Source of the DNA: Novipirellula herctigrandis
Lineage (GTDB): Bacteria > Planctomycetota > Planctomycetia > Pirellulales > Pirellulaceae
NCBI GenBank assembly: GCA_007859835.1
Contig: SJPJ01000001.1
Location: forward strand, 1,312,632-1,376,631
DNA length: 64,000 bases
Reading direction: 5' to 3'
The notes below the pieces were generated by a model. It saw nothing but the letters and a program-made list of their open reading frames with translations, searched no databases and was not told the origin of the DNA. The first letter of the stretch is position 1. Each line of letters opens with the position of its first letter. Shown here in pieces: positions 1-10,415 of this stretch. A program made the translations under genes and the position numbers.

Positions 1-749
1 CACATCTGCTTCACTTCTTGCTTTGAATCGTTTTCCTCAGGGATCATCAAATTCGTAATCTCAAGCCAAACCGATGTTTCATGTTTGAGCCATGCAAGCG
101 TATCAAGCACAGGTTGCAAATGAGAGAGTGTTAGATGGCTGTAAAAATGCTCGGTGAATGCCTTCAGGTCAACATTCGCCGCATCCATATGCTCATAGAA
201 TTCACCGCGAGCTTCGGCACTGATGTAGCCTGCAGTAACGGCGACGTTTTTGATGCCAAGTTTACTGCATTGTTTCGCAGTATCGATGGCATACTCTGCC
301 CAAATGACCGGGTCGTTGTAGGTGTATGCAACGGTTTGGCACCCGAGTTCCAAGGCAGTGGAGGCGATTCCTTCGGGCGTCGCATATTGGGAGGCTGTTT
401 TTACCTCTCGAGACTTCGTCGTCGTCCAGTTTTGGCAAAATTTGCAGCCCAAATTGCAGCCGGCGGTGCCAAACGAAAGCGCACTGGTTCCCGGATAGAA
501 ATGATTTAACGGTTTCTTTTCGATCGGATCGACACAGAAGCCGGTGCTACGCCCATAGGTGGTGAGCACCATTTTTCCATCAATGTTTTCCCGAACGAAA
601 CAGAACCCTCGGTCACCCGGTTTCAAACTGCACGCGCGCGGGCACAAGTCGCACACAATTCGACCATTTTTGACATGGTACCATCCGCCAAGTTTGCTGC
701 CATCCGAAAGAAGCGGTGAATTCGGCGGTGAGACAACTCGTTCGACCAT
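1..749 (-). CDS. amrS: AmmeMemoRadiSam system radical SAM protein (3' part missing)
   Basis: Reading leftwards from an ATG at 749, the frame stays open to the window edge, so about 249 N-terminal residues are present. The N-terminus carries a CDLCPRAC cysteine cluster and a GRSTGFCVDPIEKKPLNHF block, then the radical-SAM CxxxCxxC in GTAGCNLGCKFCQNW. This order is characteristic of the AmrS-type radical SAM partner of the AMMECR1/Memo proteins. The biochemical role of that system is poorly defined. The gene is divergent from ahcY with about 134 bp between them. Family assignment is strong; the gene is incomplete only because of the window boundary. Confidence 0.88.
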   Translation of the reverse strand, partial: MVERVVSPPNSPLLSDGSKLGGWYHVKNGRIVCDLCPRACSLKPGDRGFCFVRENIDGKMVLTTYGRSTGFCVDPIEKKPLNHFYPGTSALSFGTAGCNLGCKFCQNWTTTKSREVKTASQYATPEGIASTALELGCQTVAYTYNDPVIWAEYAIDTAKQCSKLGIKNVAVTAGYISAEARGEFYEHMDAANVDLKAFTEHFYSHLTLSHLQPVLDTLAWLKHETSVWLEITNLMIPEENDSKQEVKQM

Positions 750-883
750 GATATTGCTCCACGTTCTATCTTGCTTTGCAACCGATCAATTAGTCATGCA
801 AACGATGTGCCTCAAACCTACGTTGGCATATAAGTTGCGGCTTCCAGTGAAGCAGAAGTCTGGGGTAGGAACGAGGTTAAATT

Positions 884-2170
884 ATGCAAACGATGCAAAT
901 GGAAAACATCACCCAACATGACGTCGCCGACTTAGGACTTGCCGAGGCAGGGCGAAAACGAATCAATTGGGCCGCTCGCGAGATGCCCGTTTTGAAATTG
1001 ATCGAGGATCGATTCCGCGAGGAAAAACCGCTCCAAAATATCTTGATCGCCGCGTGCCTGCACGTCACAACCGAAACGGCTCGGTTGGTCGAAGTGCTTC
1101 AAACCGCCGGTGCAACCATACGGCTATGTGCGTCGAATCCGCTTTCCACACAAGATGATGTGGCGGCGGCGCTGGTTCAACACGGTATAGCGGTATTTGC
1201 AAAGCGGGGTGAGGATCCACAGGCCTATCATCTCCATCTGCACAAGGCTGCCGATATTATGCCCGCAGTGACGCTGGACGATGGTGCTGACTTGATCGCA
1301 ATGCTGCATCGCGAACGTACCGATTTGCTACCGTTGGTGCTCGGTGGTACCGAAGAAACGACAACTGGCGTGATGCGGCTGCGGGCGATGGCCAAAAACG
1401 GAGTCCTGCGCTATCCTGTGATCGCAGTCAATGATGCGATGACGAAGCACCTATTCGACAATCGTTATGGGACTGGGCAATCGACCATCGACGGACTGCT
1501 GCGAGCCACAAATGTTCTGATCGCAGGAAAGGTTTTCGTCGTCGCGGGATATGGGTGGTGTTCACGCGGTATCGCGATGCGTGCCAAAGGCGAAGGCGCG
1601 AATGTAGTGGTCACGGAAATCAATCCGCTACGAGCACTCGAAGCTGCGATGGATGGATACCGCGTGATGCCGATGAACGAAGCGGCAAAAATTGGTGATA
1701 TCTTCGTCACCGCGACCGGTGACATCAACGTTATCGATCGTCCGCACTTCGAACGGATGAAGGATGACGCCATTCTTGCAAATTCAGGGCATTTCAATGT
1801 CGAAATAGACGTTCAATCGCTAAGCGAAATGTCGTGCAATATCGCCCACCCGCGTCCTCATGTCACAACTTTCACGATGGACGATGGACGCAAATTGCAA
1901 CTTCTAGCCGAGGGCAGACTTGTCAATTTGTCGGCGGCCGAAGGGCATCCCAGTGCGGTGATGGATATGAGCTTCGCGAACCAGGCGCTATGTGTCGAGT
2001 ACATCGTAGCGCAATCGCGTCTACATCGATTGCCCGATCGGATCCATCGCGTTCCAGTCGCAATTGATGAGCAAGTGGCGAAGGTGAAACTCGAAGCCAT
2101 GAGTCTTAAGATTGATACGTTGACCGAGCAGCAGCAACAATATCAATCCGCATGGGAAACAGGCACTTGA
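884..2170 (+). CDS. ahcY: adenosylhomocysteinase
   Basis: 428 residues. Cytosolic enzyme that hydrolyses S-adenosylhomocysteine to adenosine and homocysteine, keeping the methylation cycle running. Visible motifs: [13 protein letters not shown] near the N-terminus, [13 protein letters not shown], the [18 protein letters not shown] block at the substrate/NAD interface, the Rossmann motif [13 protein letters not shown], and [20 protein letters not shown] near the C-terminus. The length matches the short bacterial/archaeal form lacking the ~40-residue insertion. Three ATGs lie close together (884, 893, 899); the first follows a purine-rich AACGAGG. Monocistronic, convergent with the next gene. 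Confidence 0.93.
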   Translation: MQTMQMENITQHDVADLGLAEAGRKRINWAAREMPVLKLIEDRFREEKPLQNILIAACLHVTTETARLVEVLQTAGATIRLCASNPLSTQDDVAAALVQHGIAVFAKRGEDPQAYHLHLHKAADIMPAVTLDDGADLIAMLHRERTDLLPLVLGGTEETTTGVMRLRAMAKNGVLRYPVIAVNDAMTKHLFDNRYGTGQSTIDGLLRATNVLIAGKVFVVAGYGWCSRGIAMRAKGEGANVVVTEINPLRALEAAMDGYRVMPMNEAAKIGDIFVTATGDINVIDRPHFERMKDDAILANSGHFNVEIDVQSLSEMSCNIAHPRPHVTTFTMDDGRKLQLLAEGRLVNLSAAEGHPSAVMDMSFANQALCVEYIVAQSRLHRLPDRIHRVPVAIDEQVAKVKLEAMSLKIDTLTEQQQQYQSAWETGT

Positions 2171-2291
2171 ACCAAACTCGCAAGAGGCGACATCGGATAA
2201 CCGTTCCTTTGCCGCGTTGGTGAAACCGCTACGGATATTGGCATTTGACATGCAAGATTTGATTCCACCAAGCTAAAGGTTGCGCGTTTCC

Positions 2292-2921
2292 TTAGTGGGA
2301 CAGTTTCTCTCGCTCATCCCGTTCCGATTCGGCGAAGCCAAGCAGTAAGTAGGGAAGATTGATTAGGATTGCCAGGAATAATGTTGCCGTGGCAGCGATT
2401 CCGACGGTCGCCCAGTCAAAGAATGCGGCAGCGACAATAAAGGTCCCTAATGCCAGTGCCATAAATACTTTTAACACCATTACGATTCCCGCTGTTTCGA
2501 CCTCCTCTTCGATCTCCTGCTTGCTTAAGTCCGCCTCCCCTAACTTGTGTCGGTGATGCGTCCTTGAACGCTGTTCGTAATAGTCCAGTAGAGCTAGCGT
2601 GACGAACAAAATCGGAATGGGGATCGCCGCTAGATAGGCGGCCGCACGATAGAACACGAATAGCACAATCGCGGCCACCACTAAGGCAATCAGAATCACG
2701 CGGATGGCAGTTTGCCAATGCCTTGACATTCGATGCGCGTCTGACTCACCTGCAAACGTGGTGATCGGGCTTTGTGACGAATTGTGTTTTGCGGATGATG
2801 TTGTACTCATTTGAAAAAACTCACTTTCGGATTCACTATTTAGATGTGCGACGGAATGCAGAAAGTGAGACAAAGCCGCACGAATTCGCGATTCCCAGGC
2901 TGTCCCACAAATCAACTTCAA
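2292..2921 (-). CDS. hypothetical membrane protein
   Basis: Not recognised as a named family. The longest frame gives 209 residues, but the first ~37 have no hydrophobic or conserved look, and an internal ATG at 2810 (172 residues, MSTTSSAKHN...) is a likely start. After a polar N-terminus come two closely spaced hydrophobic segments (about residues 70-110 of the long form), a charged linker with a glutamate-rich stretch (EIEEEVETAG), and two more hydrophobic segments before a charged C-terminus. It is therefore an inner-membrane protein with about four helices. It sits between ahcY (convergent) and sufB (divergent). Confidence 0.6.
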   Translation of the reverse strand: MKLICGTAWESRIRAALSHFLHSVAHLNSESESEFFQMSTTSSAKHNSSQSPITTFAGESDAHRMSRHWQTAIRVILIALVVAAIVLFVFYRAAAYLAAIPIPILFVTLALLDYYEQRSRTHHRHKLGEADLSKQEIEEEVETAGIVMVLKVFMALALGTFIVAAAFFDWATVGIAATATLFLAILINLPYLLLGFAESERDEREKLSH

Positions 2922-3123
2922 TCAACTTCAATCAACATTTCGCTGTGGTACCGACCGATTAGTGTCGGCAAATGTCGAACAGCAGCTTTCCAAAAGCGCA
3001 TGCCGATTTAGGTCTGTCGGATAGTGCCAGACACTGCGAATACGGTTCCATTTGGCATGCGTGTTGCCCTGATTCTTTGATCGCGTCATTTTCCGACGTT
3101 CCTCCGCGATTGCAATAATCTCA

Positions 3124-4485
3124 ATGACACAATTATCAAACCTTCCGATCGACAAACGTTTTCAGCAAGGAATTTGTGAGGATGTGGTTCGATGCATCTC
3201 GGCATCAAAACACGAGCCCACTTGGATGCTTGAGTTTCGCTTGCGGGCTCTTGAAACATTCCGCAGCAAAGCGATGCCTACATGGGGGGCGGATTTGAGT
3301 GGATTGAACTTTGACGAAATTCACTTCTTTGTGCCACCCGAAACACAGAAGGTGGAAGATTGGAACTCTCTTCCCTGCTTGATACAGCAAGATTTCGGCA
3401 AACTTGGTGTTCCTAACGCCGAACGCCAACTTAACATGGCTGTCCAAGCTCAACTTGACTCTGAAATGATCTATGGATGTGTAAAGAGGGAACTCAACCA
3501 AAAGGGAGTCATCTTTACAGACACCGACACAGCACTTCGCGAGCATCCGGATCTGTTACGCCGCTACTTTGGAACGATCGTACCACCATCGGATAACAAG
3601 TTTGCTGCGCTCAATTCAGCTACTTGGTCGGGCGGCGCGTTTGTGTACGTGCCAGCTGGTGTTCAAGTGGAGATGCCGCTGCATTCGTATTTTCGTGTTA
3701 ACGCAAAAGAATTTGGCCAATTTGAGCATACGCTGATCGTGCTGGAAGAAGGGTCGCGGCTAAGTTACGTTGAAGCCTGCTCTGCACTTCACCGTTCGAC
3801 CGAATCTTTACATGCAGGCGTCGTCGAGATTGTTGTTGGACCCCGGGCACGATGCCGTTTCACATCAATCCAGAATTGGGCGAAAGACATGTATAACTTG
3901 GCGACCAAACGTGCGGTCGTCAAACGTGGCGCGTTAATGGAATGGATCGGCGGCAATCTAGGTTCACGGCTGACGATGGCATATCCCTCGGTTTACTTGG
4001 CTGAACCTGATTCCCGTGCAGAAATTCTTTCGTTGTCGTTAGCAGGAGCGGGTCAGCATCATGATACGGGGACAAAGGTCATTCATGCGGCACCGGGCAC
4101 AACAAGCCAAGTGAATTCTAAATCGATTTCTCGGGGTGGTGGAAGGTCAACTTTTCGAAGTTTGATCCAAGTTCACCGGGGGGCAAGTGGATCCAGGTCG
4201 CACGTCGTGTGTGACTCGCTAATTCTTGACCCGTTGAGTCGATGCGATACCTATCCCGAGTTGGATGTCGCCGAAAAAGATGTCGAGATTGGTCACGAGG
4301 CGTCAGTGTCGAAAATCCAGTGGGAGCAACTGTTTTATTTGATGTGTCGAGGCATTTCGGAGAGCGAAGCAAATGAAATGGTGATCAGCGGATTTGTGGA
4401 ACCGTTGGCCCGAGAGCTCCCCTTGTGTTATGCGAAACAACTCAACGAATTGATTCGGATGCCCATGGATTCAGCGGTCGGCTAA
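3124..4485 (+). CDS. sufB: SufB-family Fe-S cluster scaffold protein
   Basis: 453 residues, typical SufB length. The SufB/SufD beta-helix core is clear: WSGGAFVYVPAGVQVEMPLHSYFR, EGSRLSYVEACSA, SIQNWAKDMYNLATKRA, MEWIGGNLGS, then HVVCDSLILD and GHEASVSKIQWEQLFYLMCRGIS. The Cys of VVCDSL (about residue 363) lies where the functionally important SufB cysteine is expected. SufB normally acts with SufC and SufD, assembling Fe-S clusters in the cytosol. Here no sufC, sufD or sufS is adjacent, so this is either a second copy or a dispersed suf locus. Confidence 0.88.
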   Translation: MTQLSNLPIDKRFQQGICEDVVRCISASKHEPTWMLEFRLRALETFRSKAMPTWGADLSGLNFDEIHFFVPPETQKVEDWNSLPCLIQQDFGKLGVPNAERQLNMAVQAQLDSEMIYGCVKRELNQKGVIFTDTDTALREHPDLLRRYFGTIVPPSDNKFAALNSATWSGGAFVYVPAGVQVEMPLHSYFRVNAKEFGQFEHTLIVLEEGSRLSYVEACSALHRSTESLHAGVVEIVVGPRARCRFTSIQNWAKDMYNLATKRAVVKRGALMEWIGGNLGSRLTMAYPSVYLAEPDSRAEILSLSLAGAGQHHDTGTKVIHAAPGTTSQVNSKSISRGGGRSTFRSLIQVHRGASGSRSHVVCDSLILDPLSRCDTYPELDVAEKDVEIGHEASVSKIQWEQLFYLMCRGISESEANEMVISGFVEPLARELPLCYAKQLNELIRMPMDSAVG

Positions 4486-4510
4486 AGAGTTTCTTGAAGG
4501 GAAATCCTGC

Positions 4511-5248
4511 TCAACCAACCAATCGCACTAACAACAATAGACCGATCCCAAGGCTAAAAGCCGCGTAATGAAGTAGGTTCGTTTTTACGCTGTGGTGGTG
4601 CTTGATTTCTGGGATCAAATCCGCCGCTCCGATGTATAAGAAGTTTCCAGCTGCAAAGGGGACGAGAAAAACGACGTTGATATGGTCCGAAGCAACATAG
4701 GCCAAGATCCCGCCCGCCAAGAAGGTCGACGAGCAAAACAGGTTGAATAGCAAAGCCTTTGATGTGCTCCATCCACCATGCACCAATATGCCGAAATCGC
4801 CAAGCTCTTGCGGAACTTCATGGGCTGCGGCAACGAGAAACGCGGTGATGCCAAGCTGTACATCAACCATAAAACTAGCTGAAACGAACATGCCTCCGAC
4901 GAAGTTGTGCAACGCATCCGCAATAATGATTAGATAGGTAAGCGGTGGCGTGTCATCGTCAGTGGCGTTGTGGCTATGATGCCAGTGTAAGAACTGCTCA
5001 AGAGCCAGGAACAACATGAAACCAGCTACAAGCCACAGGTAGAGTGAAAGATTGTTGTCCATTTGGTCCACGGCGGCTGGGATCATATGCAACACCGCCC
5101 CGCCAATCAAAGAACCTGCGGCGAACGCGACCAACGGCAGCAATAATTTATTGAGCGTCTCCCTTTTTACCAGCAACGTCACGGCACCAACCAACGAGAT
5201 AATGCTCATTGCGATGCCGGAAAAAACAATCCATGCTAAAGTTGTCAA
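4511..5248 (-). CDS. ZIP-family divalent metal transporter
   Basis: 245 residues, about eight hydrophobic segments. The diagnostic ZIP helices are present: DALHNFVGG (helix 4, metal-ligand His-Asn) and AAHEVPQELGDFGIL (helix 5, HExPxExGD). A histidine-rich cytosolic loop (HWHHSHNATDDD) precedes them. The family moves Zn2+ or other divalent cations into the cytoplasm. It starts with TTG at 5248, and that TTGA overlaps the TGA stop of the upstream CBS gene by 4 bp, so the two are translationally coupled. Confidence 0.88.
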   Translation of the reverse strand: MTTLAWIVFSGIAMSIISLVGAVTLLVKRETLNKLLLPLVAFAAGSLIGGAVLHMIPAAVDQMDNNLSLYLWLVAGFMLFLALEQFLHWHHSHNATDDDTPPLTYLIIIADALHNFVGGMFVSASFMVDVQLGITAFLVAAAHEVPQELGDFGILVHGGWSTSKALLFNLFCSSTFLAGGILAYVASDHINVVFLVPFAAGNFLYIGAADLIPEIKHHHSVKTNLLHYAAFSLGIGLLLLVRLVG

Positions 5249-5721
5249 TCTAGAACCCCATCAGCAATGAGGCGGACCATGTCAATGGTTGTGATAATGC
5301 CTAACAACTTGTGGTCTGTTCCCACAACGGGAACATGATGCACTTGATGTTCGACCATCAACTTCGAAACGTCTTTGAGCGTATCATCGAGAGAAGCTTC
5401 CACGGGTGCCGCCGTCATCGCGGACGTCACTTCATTGGTGCCGAGAGTTTCTCGGATAAGTTCGGTCACCCAGTAGCAGTCTTCGTAGAGTGGGAAGTCG
5501 TCCATTACTTTCGAGCCGGCGTCTTGTACCAAACGCAAAAGATCGTTGACGGTGAGTATGCCTTGTAAATAGCCACCTTCGTCAATCACGGGTAACGCGG
5601 AAATATGATGCTCTCTCATTCGATCGACCGCATCGATGATCGTGTCGGAATCGTAAACCTTTATGGGAGTGCGTTGCATAACACTGTGGATCAGAATTTC
5701 CGATGTGGTTTTTGTACTCAT
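5245..5721 (-). CDS. two-CBS-domain protein
   Basis: 158 residues. Two tandem CBS (Bateman) modules: the first around residues 8-66 (TPIKVYDSDTIIDAVDRM ... ALPVIDEGGYLQGILTV), the second around 97-155 (AAPVEASLDDTLKDVSKL ... HVPVVGTDHKLLGIITTIDMVR). Such pairs bind adenosine nucleotides and act as energy or ion sensors. Its stop overlaps the start of the ZIP transporter, which suggests it regulates or reports on metal import; that link is inference from the operon. Start ATG at 5721. Confidence 0.85.
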   Translation of the reverse strand: MSTKTTSEILIHSVMQRTPIKVYDSDTIIDAVDRMREHHISALPVIDEGGYLQGILTVNDLLRLVQDAGSKVMDDFPLYEDCYWVTELIRETLGTNEVTSAMTAAPVEASLDDTLKDVSKLMVEHQVHHVPVVGTDHKLLGIITTIDMVRLIADGVLD

Positions 5722-6518
5722 CTGTTTCGACCTCTGTTTGAAAAGTGGTTCCAGATCAATAACCCTCTAAGGCATCATAAGCAATCAACGTGCCGGAAGT
5801 GAATCTACTGAATTCTTTACCGTTCGGCAAAGGTTACCCGGCTTGTTTTCGATTGCAAACGAGTCACGCCAACGTTTTTCGATGTCAATGGATCAACAAC
5901 GAAGATGGGGAAGACCTGCTTCACTCGGTTATTTATTCATTGCGGCTAACCGATGCGGCGGGCATTGATTTAGTGAGAATTGACTTGATTGGCGTTCATT
6001 TGTTGGCTGCATGGCGTGTGCGGCGCCGGCGATGGATCCGTTATTGGGTGGGGGGAGTACGTCGCAATCGTTGTAGGGATCTTCAGCCCGAATTGATGGC
6101 CGTTCTCAATATACACACCTGTCACACCCTCCGGGAAAGGGGCTGTGAACTTGACTGGATGTCACTGCAACTGGCATGTGCAGTACTGTGTCACAGAGTG
6201 TGCGGACACGCACATGTTGGAAAGACGTGCGTTTTCTTAGACGGCGACCATTTGCACTTTCGACCTATACACGAGGGCCAGTTTGTTATTCATAGCCCAC
6301 CCGGAAATTTAACGCCTGTAGCGCTGTGGATCAGTTGACAAAGAAGCGACATTGCCAATGACTCGTCCCTGCCTTGAAGCCTGTATGGGAAAGTCAAGGA
6401 GTCATCTTTGACCTAGATGGGAAAACCCGGTAGGCGCGCGATACGGTAACTCGCACGCCAAACGAAACGATTTCGCCAATGCTCCTGTCATGGAACGATC
6501 GAGTACGTTTCACCGGAG
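5722..6518. other. about 800 bp without a convincing gene
   Basis: This stretch lies between the divergent CBS gene and the 3' end of groEL. A 182-codon frame on the plus strand (5790-6338) exists, but it is rich in Arg, Cys, Trp and His, lacks a ribosome-binding site and resembles no protein I know. No hairpin with a T tract was obvious. It may hold decayed sequence plus the promoter of the CBS-ZIP operon. Confidence 0.4.
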
Positions 6519-8132
6519 CTAGTACATGCCCATTCCAGCTGGCATTTTTTCTTCCTTTTCCTCTGGCTTTTCGACGATCAGAACATCGCTTGTCAGCAAC
6601 AAGGCAGCCACACTCGCAGCGTTTTGAATTTCGCTGCGGACAACCTTTGTCGGATCAATGATGCCGGTTTCCATCAAGTCTTCATAAGTATCGGTCATGG
6701 CATTGTAGCCCATGTTGCCTTGTCGCTCTGCGACTTTTTCACAGACGAGACTGCCGTCCTGGCCAGCGTTTTCAACGATGCATGTCAGTGGCCACCGGCA
6801 CGCCCGAAGCACGATCTTGTAGCCTACTTGCTCGTCTTCGTGCAGTCCCTCGCGGCCAACGGCCAACGATGCACGCAACAGAGCCACTCCGCCGCCGGGA
6901 ACGATTCCCTCCTCACTCGCCGCCTTGGCTGCATTGATTGCGTCTTCGTACATGAAACGCCGCTCTTTGACTTCCGTTTCGGTCATCGCACCTACATTGA
7001 TTTTGGCGACACCTCCGGCGAGTTTCGCGATGCGTTCATCAAGTTTTTCACGGTCATAATCGCTTGTCGTCTTTTCACGTTGTGTACGTAATTGGGCAAC
7101 GCGGCTTTTTATCTTTTGACTGTCCCCCCCACCCTTGATAAGCGTACAACTGTCCTTGTCAATTAGAACCTTCTGTGCCATTCCGAGGTCACTGAGTTTG
7201 ACGGCATCGAGGTTGACTCCAAGACTCTCGAAGATTGCTTGGCCACCAGTGAGAATGGCGATATCCTCCAACATTTCCTTGCGACGATCACCATATCCAG
7301 GGGCTTTGACAGCTGCGACCTTGAGCGTTCCGCGAAGGCGATTTACCACTAACGTTGCCAGCGCATCACCGTCCACGTCTTCCGCAATGATTAACAAGGG
7401 ACGACCCGCTTGGTTGGCCTTTTCCAACACGGGCAACAGGTGCTTAATCACACTTATCTTCTTTTCAAAGATGAGGATCAATGGCTCTTCGAGTACGCAT
7501 TCCATTTTCTCCGTGTCGTTAATAAAGTACGGCGAGAGGTAGCCGCGATCGAATTGCATGCCTTCGACCCACTCAATTTCCGTCTCGGTACTCTTGCCAT
7601 CGTCCAACGTTACGACACCATCTTTTCCAACTTTATCGAGAGCTTCGGCAACATGCTTTCCGACTTTTTCGTTGTTGTTTGCAGCGATCGTTGCCACTCG
7701 CTCAATTTGTAAATTATCCTTTACCGGCACCGAGATCGTCTTCAGGTAGGCCACGATGTCTTCCACTGCTTCCTCAATCCCTTGTTTCATGTAAACCGGA
7801 CGCACGCCAGCGACAACGGCCCGAAGTCCTTCATTGAAAATTGCCTCCGCCAAGACGGTTGCGGTTGTGGTGCCATCGCCAGCAACGTCGTTGGTCCGCG
7901 AAGCAACTTGCCGAACCATTTGTGCGCCGGCATCCTCAAGCGGGTCTTCCAACTCAATAGCTTTGGCTACCGTGACGCCATCTTTCGTAATTGAGGGACC
8001 GCCGAATCCGCTTCGAATAATTACATTCTTGCCACGCGGGCCCAAAGTCGCTTTGACTGCTTTGGACAGTGTCGTTACCCCTCGCCGAAGCGCCTCAAAT
8101 ACATCGTTATCAAACGCAATCAGTTTAGACAT
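6519..8132 (-). CDS. groEL: chaperonin GroEL (60 kDa)
   Basis: 537 residues from the ATG at 8132, chosen because GTGGAG lies 8 nt upstream; an ATG 13 codons earlier has no such site. ATP-dependent double-ring chaperonin. Signature segments: [39 protein letters not shown], and the conserved [20 protein letters not shown] around the catalytic Asp. The C-terminus ends MPAGMGMY rather than in a GGM-repeat tail. No groES is adjacent. It therefore looks like one of the extra GroEL paralogues common in planctomycetes. The upstream region to 8434 is shared with the divergent dksA-like gene; no CIRCE inverted repeat was seen there. Confidence 0.93.
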   Translation of the reverse strand: MSKLIAFDNDVFEALRRGVTTLSKAVKATLGPRGKNVIIRSGFGGPSITKDGVTVAKAIELEDPLEDAGAQMVRQVASRTNDVAGDGTTTATVLAEAIFNEGLRAVVAGVRPVYMKQGIEEAVEDIVAYLKTISVPVKDNLQIERVATIAANNNEKVGKHVAEALDKVGKDGVVTLDDGKSTETEIEWVEGMQFDRGYLSPYFINDTEKMECVLEEPLILIFEKKISVIKHLLPVLEKANQAGRPLLIIAEDVDGDALATLVVNRLRGTLKVAAVKAPGYGDRRKEMLEDIAILTGGQAIFESLGVNLDAVKLSDLGMAQKVLIDKDSCTLIKGGGDSQKIKSRVAQLRTQREKTTSDYDREKLDERIAKLAGGVAKINVGAMTETEVKERRFMYEDAINAAKAASEEGIVPGGGVALLRASLAVGREGLHEDEQVGYKIVLRACRWPLTCIVENAGQDGSLVCEKVAERQGNMGYNAMTDTYEDLMETGIIDPTKVVRSEIQNAASVAALLLTSDVLIVEKPEEKEEKMPAGMGMY

Positions 8133-8434
8133 CGCAGAAACTCCACGTTTAAGAATCGCCTCGTCGTGCAAATTCGACGATCGTCACCGCCGCTACGCAA
8201 CCAGAGATTTGGAACTTTTGCTACACACCTACTGCAACGCGCGTACCGAATACGAATAGCGGTTGCCTCTATTTGTCGCACTCATTCGATTGTGGTCAAT
8301 ATTGGAATTGAATTTGCATTGATCGATGTCGTGAGGCGGCCCAACGGTAGGAAGTGAAGTCATCATTTTGGAACCGTGCGAGAGTTTGGTGTGCGGCAAC
8401 GCACGCAACAAGATTCCTTGGAGAACCATTTGCG

Positions 8435-8749
8435 ATGTTTGACTTAGCCGAAATTCGCGAGCGTCTAGAAGAAGATCTTCGAGTGCATATCGAACGTGCT
8501 GAAAAGATCGACAATCGATTGAGACAGCCCGGCGATGAGGACTGGGAGGAACAAGCTTCGCAGCGGATTAACGATGAAGTTCTGCAGTCGCTGAGTGCTC
8601 AGGCTCATGACGAGATCGATCAAATCAAACGATCGATCCATCGACTTGATCAGGGAGCGTACGGCGTTTGTGCCAAATGTGGTGAGATGATCTCAGGCGA
8701 ACGACTGGAATTACTTCCCTATACGACGAGTTGTGCTAATTGTGCGTAG
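8435..8749 (+). CDS. TraR/DksA-type zinc finger protein
   Basis: 104 residues from ATG 8435, preceded by TTGGAGAA. A charged helical N-terminus (a probable coiled coil containing RERLEEDLRVHIERAEKI) is followed by the C-terminal zinc finger CAKCGEMISGERLELLP...CANC, a CxxC...CxxC of the DksA/TraR family. Members bind the RNA polymerase secondary channel or act as small regulators. This short form resembles the conjugation-type and stress-island DksA-like proteins. Its place next to groEL and CBS proteins suggests a stress role, which is inference. Confidence 0.8.
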   Translation: MFDLAEIRERLEEDLRVHIERAEKIDNRLRQPGDEDWEEQASQRINDEVLQSLSAQAHDEIDQIKRSIHRLDQGAYGVCAKCGEMISGERLELLPYTTSCANCA

Positions 8750-8882
8750 CGTTAGAAGTGGTCTTTGATGAACCGATTTGCTTACCCGTCATAAAAATGG
8801 GTTGTTGTTGCGAGCGATAACGGTACGGATTGACGACCGTTGTGATTGTGGATAAATGTGAATATGGATTAAGGGGAATGAA

Positions 8883-9383
8883 ATGAAGATGCCATCGGTA
8901 CCCAAAACAGATGAGTTGATGCAGACAGGTATCCATTCCATTGAGCCTGAGACGGTTTTGGCAGACGTTGTGTCGTATCTTACTCGACACCGACTTGCCA
9001 ACGTGTTGGTTATTCGTGTCGAGGACGGCAAAAAGTTACTGTTGGGATACATCTCCGAAGCGGATTGCATGGAGCATCTCAGCAATGAACTTTTCTATGG
9101 CTCACCCATGCCTATCCAGACGGCGGCGACGATCATGCAAAAGCACCCGTTATGCGTCACCTCTGACACCGATATTTTTGTCTTATCATCGGTCTTTATC
9201 AGCCATAAGTGCCGGTTTTTGCCCGTTGTTGACGACAAGCATTTGCTTGGCATGGTTTGTCGAAGTGACGCATTAAAGGCGTTGGACCAGTACTATCGTC
9301 AATGGGTCCGTTTGCACGATCAAGAGCGAAAATCCATTGACGTTCACGAAATCATGAACCACCGATTTCTCGTCCGATCGTAG
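8883..9383 (+). CDS. CBS-domain protein
   Basis: 166 residues, ATG at 8883 preceded by AAGGGGAA. Two CBS modules are visible: HSIEPETVLADVVSYLTRHRLANVLVI...LLGYISEADC, then MQKHPLCVTSDTDIFVLSSVF...FLPVVDDKHLLGMVCRSDAL. A C-terminal helical tail follows. The N-terminal module differs from the commoner inosine-monophosphate-dehydrogenase-like pattern. Probably an adenylate-binding sensor; partner unknown. It lies in the same direction as the dksA-like gene, about 130 bp downstream. Confidence 0.8.
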   Translation: MKMPSVPKTDELMQTGIHSIEPETVLADVVSYLTRHRLANVLVIRVEDGKKLLLGYISEADCMEHLSNELFYGSPMPIQTAATIMQKHPLCVTSDTDIFVLSSVFISHKCRFLPVVDDKHLLGMVCRSDALKALDQYYRQWVRLHDQERKSIDVHEIMNHRFLVRS

Positions 9384-9456
9384 TTAGCTGGTCTCCGCGG
9401 AAATCACCTTTTTGATAGCGGGCCGGCGTTGTCCTACATTTTTAGGAGAACCAACG

Positions 9457-10359
9457 ATGACCGTCATTTTATCCAATGATCCGATTCACGCTGCGGACGA
9501 ACTTGAGGCTCTGCAAGAAAACCATGCGATGGCGGATCGGTTGGACGAGATTGGTTTGATTTTAAGTAATCAACAAGCGAGCGAGTTTCGTATACGCGCC
9601 TATCGCAGTGCTGCTGAAACGGTGCGAAAACTGACCAGCCCTCTGCAATTGATCTATGAACATGAAGGAATCGATGGTTTGATTGAGTTGCCGACGATCG
9701 GCAAATCGATAGCGAATTTAATCGTTCAAGCTTTGCGAACCGGCCGCATGCCGCTGTTGGATCGTCTCCGCGGGGAAGGTTCGACGGAGCAATATTTTAC
9801 AATGCTGCCCGGGGTAGGTCCGGAATTGTCTCAGCGGATTCATGAGCAACTTCATGTCGAAACGCTGCCCGAACTTTTCGCTGCCGTTTGCCAAGGCAAA
9901 CTCGATCAAGTGCCCGGTATTGGCCGCAAACGTGCGCGAGCGATTCGTGATTCGTTGACTCAGCGAATGCAGAAACAGAGTCACCGCGGGGCAAGCTTGT
10001 TTCCGGAAACAAACCGGTCTGTTCCCGTTGGCGAAATCCTTGAAGTTGACGAGCAGTACCGTCGTCTGGCCAGTAAAGACAAACTTCCAAAGATCGCACC
10101 TCGGAAGTTCAATCCCGGCAATGTGGCTTGGCTTCCGATATTGCATCGCGAGCGAAACGGGCATCATTATTCGGCTTTGTATTCCAATACCGCTCGTGCT
10201 CATGATCTGAAAACGACGAAGGATTGGGTCGTGATCTATCGTGACGATGCACATTCGCACGGTCGGTGGACTGTGATCACGTCACGGTTTGGCAAACTAA
10301 GCGGTCGTCGTATCGTGCGTGGCAGAGAAGATGAATGTCTCGAATACTACCAAGCGTAG
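9457..10359 (+). CDS. PolX-type N-terminal helix-hairpin-helix protein
   Basis: 300 residues from ATG 9457, preceded by TAGGAGAA. Residues ~20-165 resemble the 8-kDa and fingers part of family X DNA polymerases: ASEFRIRAYRSAAETVR, LPTIGKSIANLIVQAL, LPGVGPELSQRIHEQL, VPGIGRKRARAIRDSL (three helix-hairpin-helix motifs that bind DNA backbone). The polymerase palm and PHP domains are absent. The C-terminal half, about residues 190-300, is a beta-rich segment without a name I recognise. Probably a DNA-binding repair accessory; no catalytic polymerase residues are present. Confidence 0.75.
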   Translation: MTVILSNDPIHAADELEALQENHAMADRLDEIGLILSNQQASEFRIRAYRSAAETVRKLTSPLQLIYEHEGIDGLIELPTIGKSIANLIVQALRTGRMPLLDRLRGEGSTEQYFTMLPGVGPELSQRIHEQLHVETLPELFAAVCQGKLDQVPGIGRKRARAIRDSLTQRMQKQSHRGASLFPETNRSVPVGEILEVDEQYRRLASKDKLPKIAPRKFNPGNVAWLPILHRERNGHHYSALYSNTARAHDLKTTKDWVVIYRDDAHSHGRWTVITSRFGKLSGRRIVRGREDECLEYYQA

Positions 10360-10415
10360 CGCGAACACGCATCACGCTTCCGAGGCGGCGGTTTGCGATA
10401 GAAGGGGCGGCGGAA

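Noticed and set aside
5790-6338. 182-codon plus-strand frame
   Set aside because: Composition (Arg, Cys, Trp, His rich), no ribosome-binding site and no motif; treated as non-coding.
8133-8434. CIRCE (HrcA) operator upstream of groEL
   Set aside because: No TTAGCACTC-N9-GAGTGCTAA or close variant was found.
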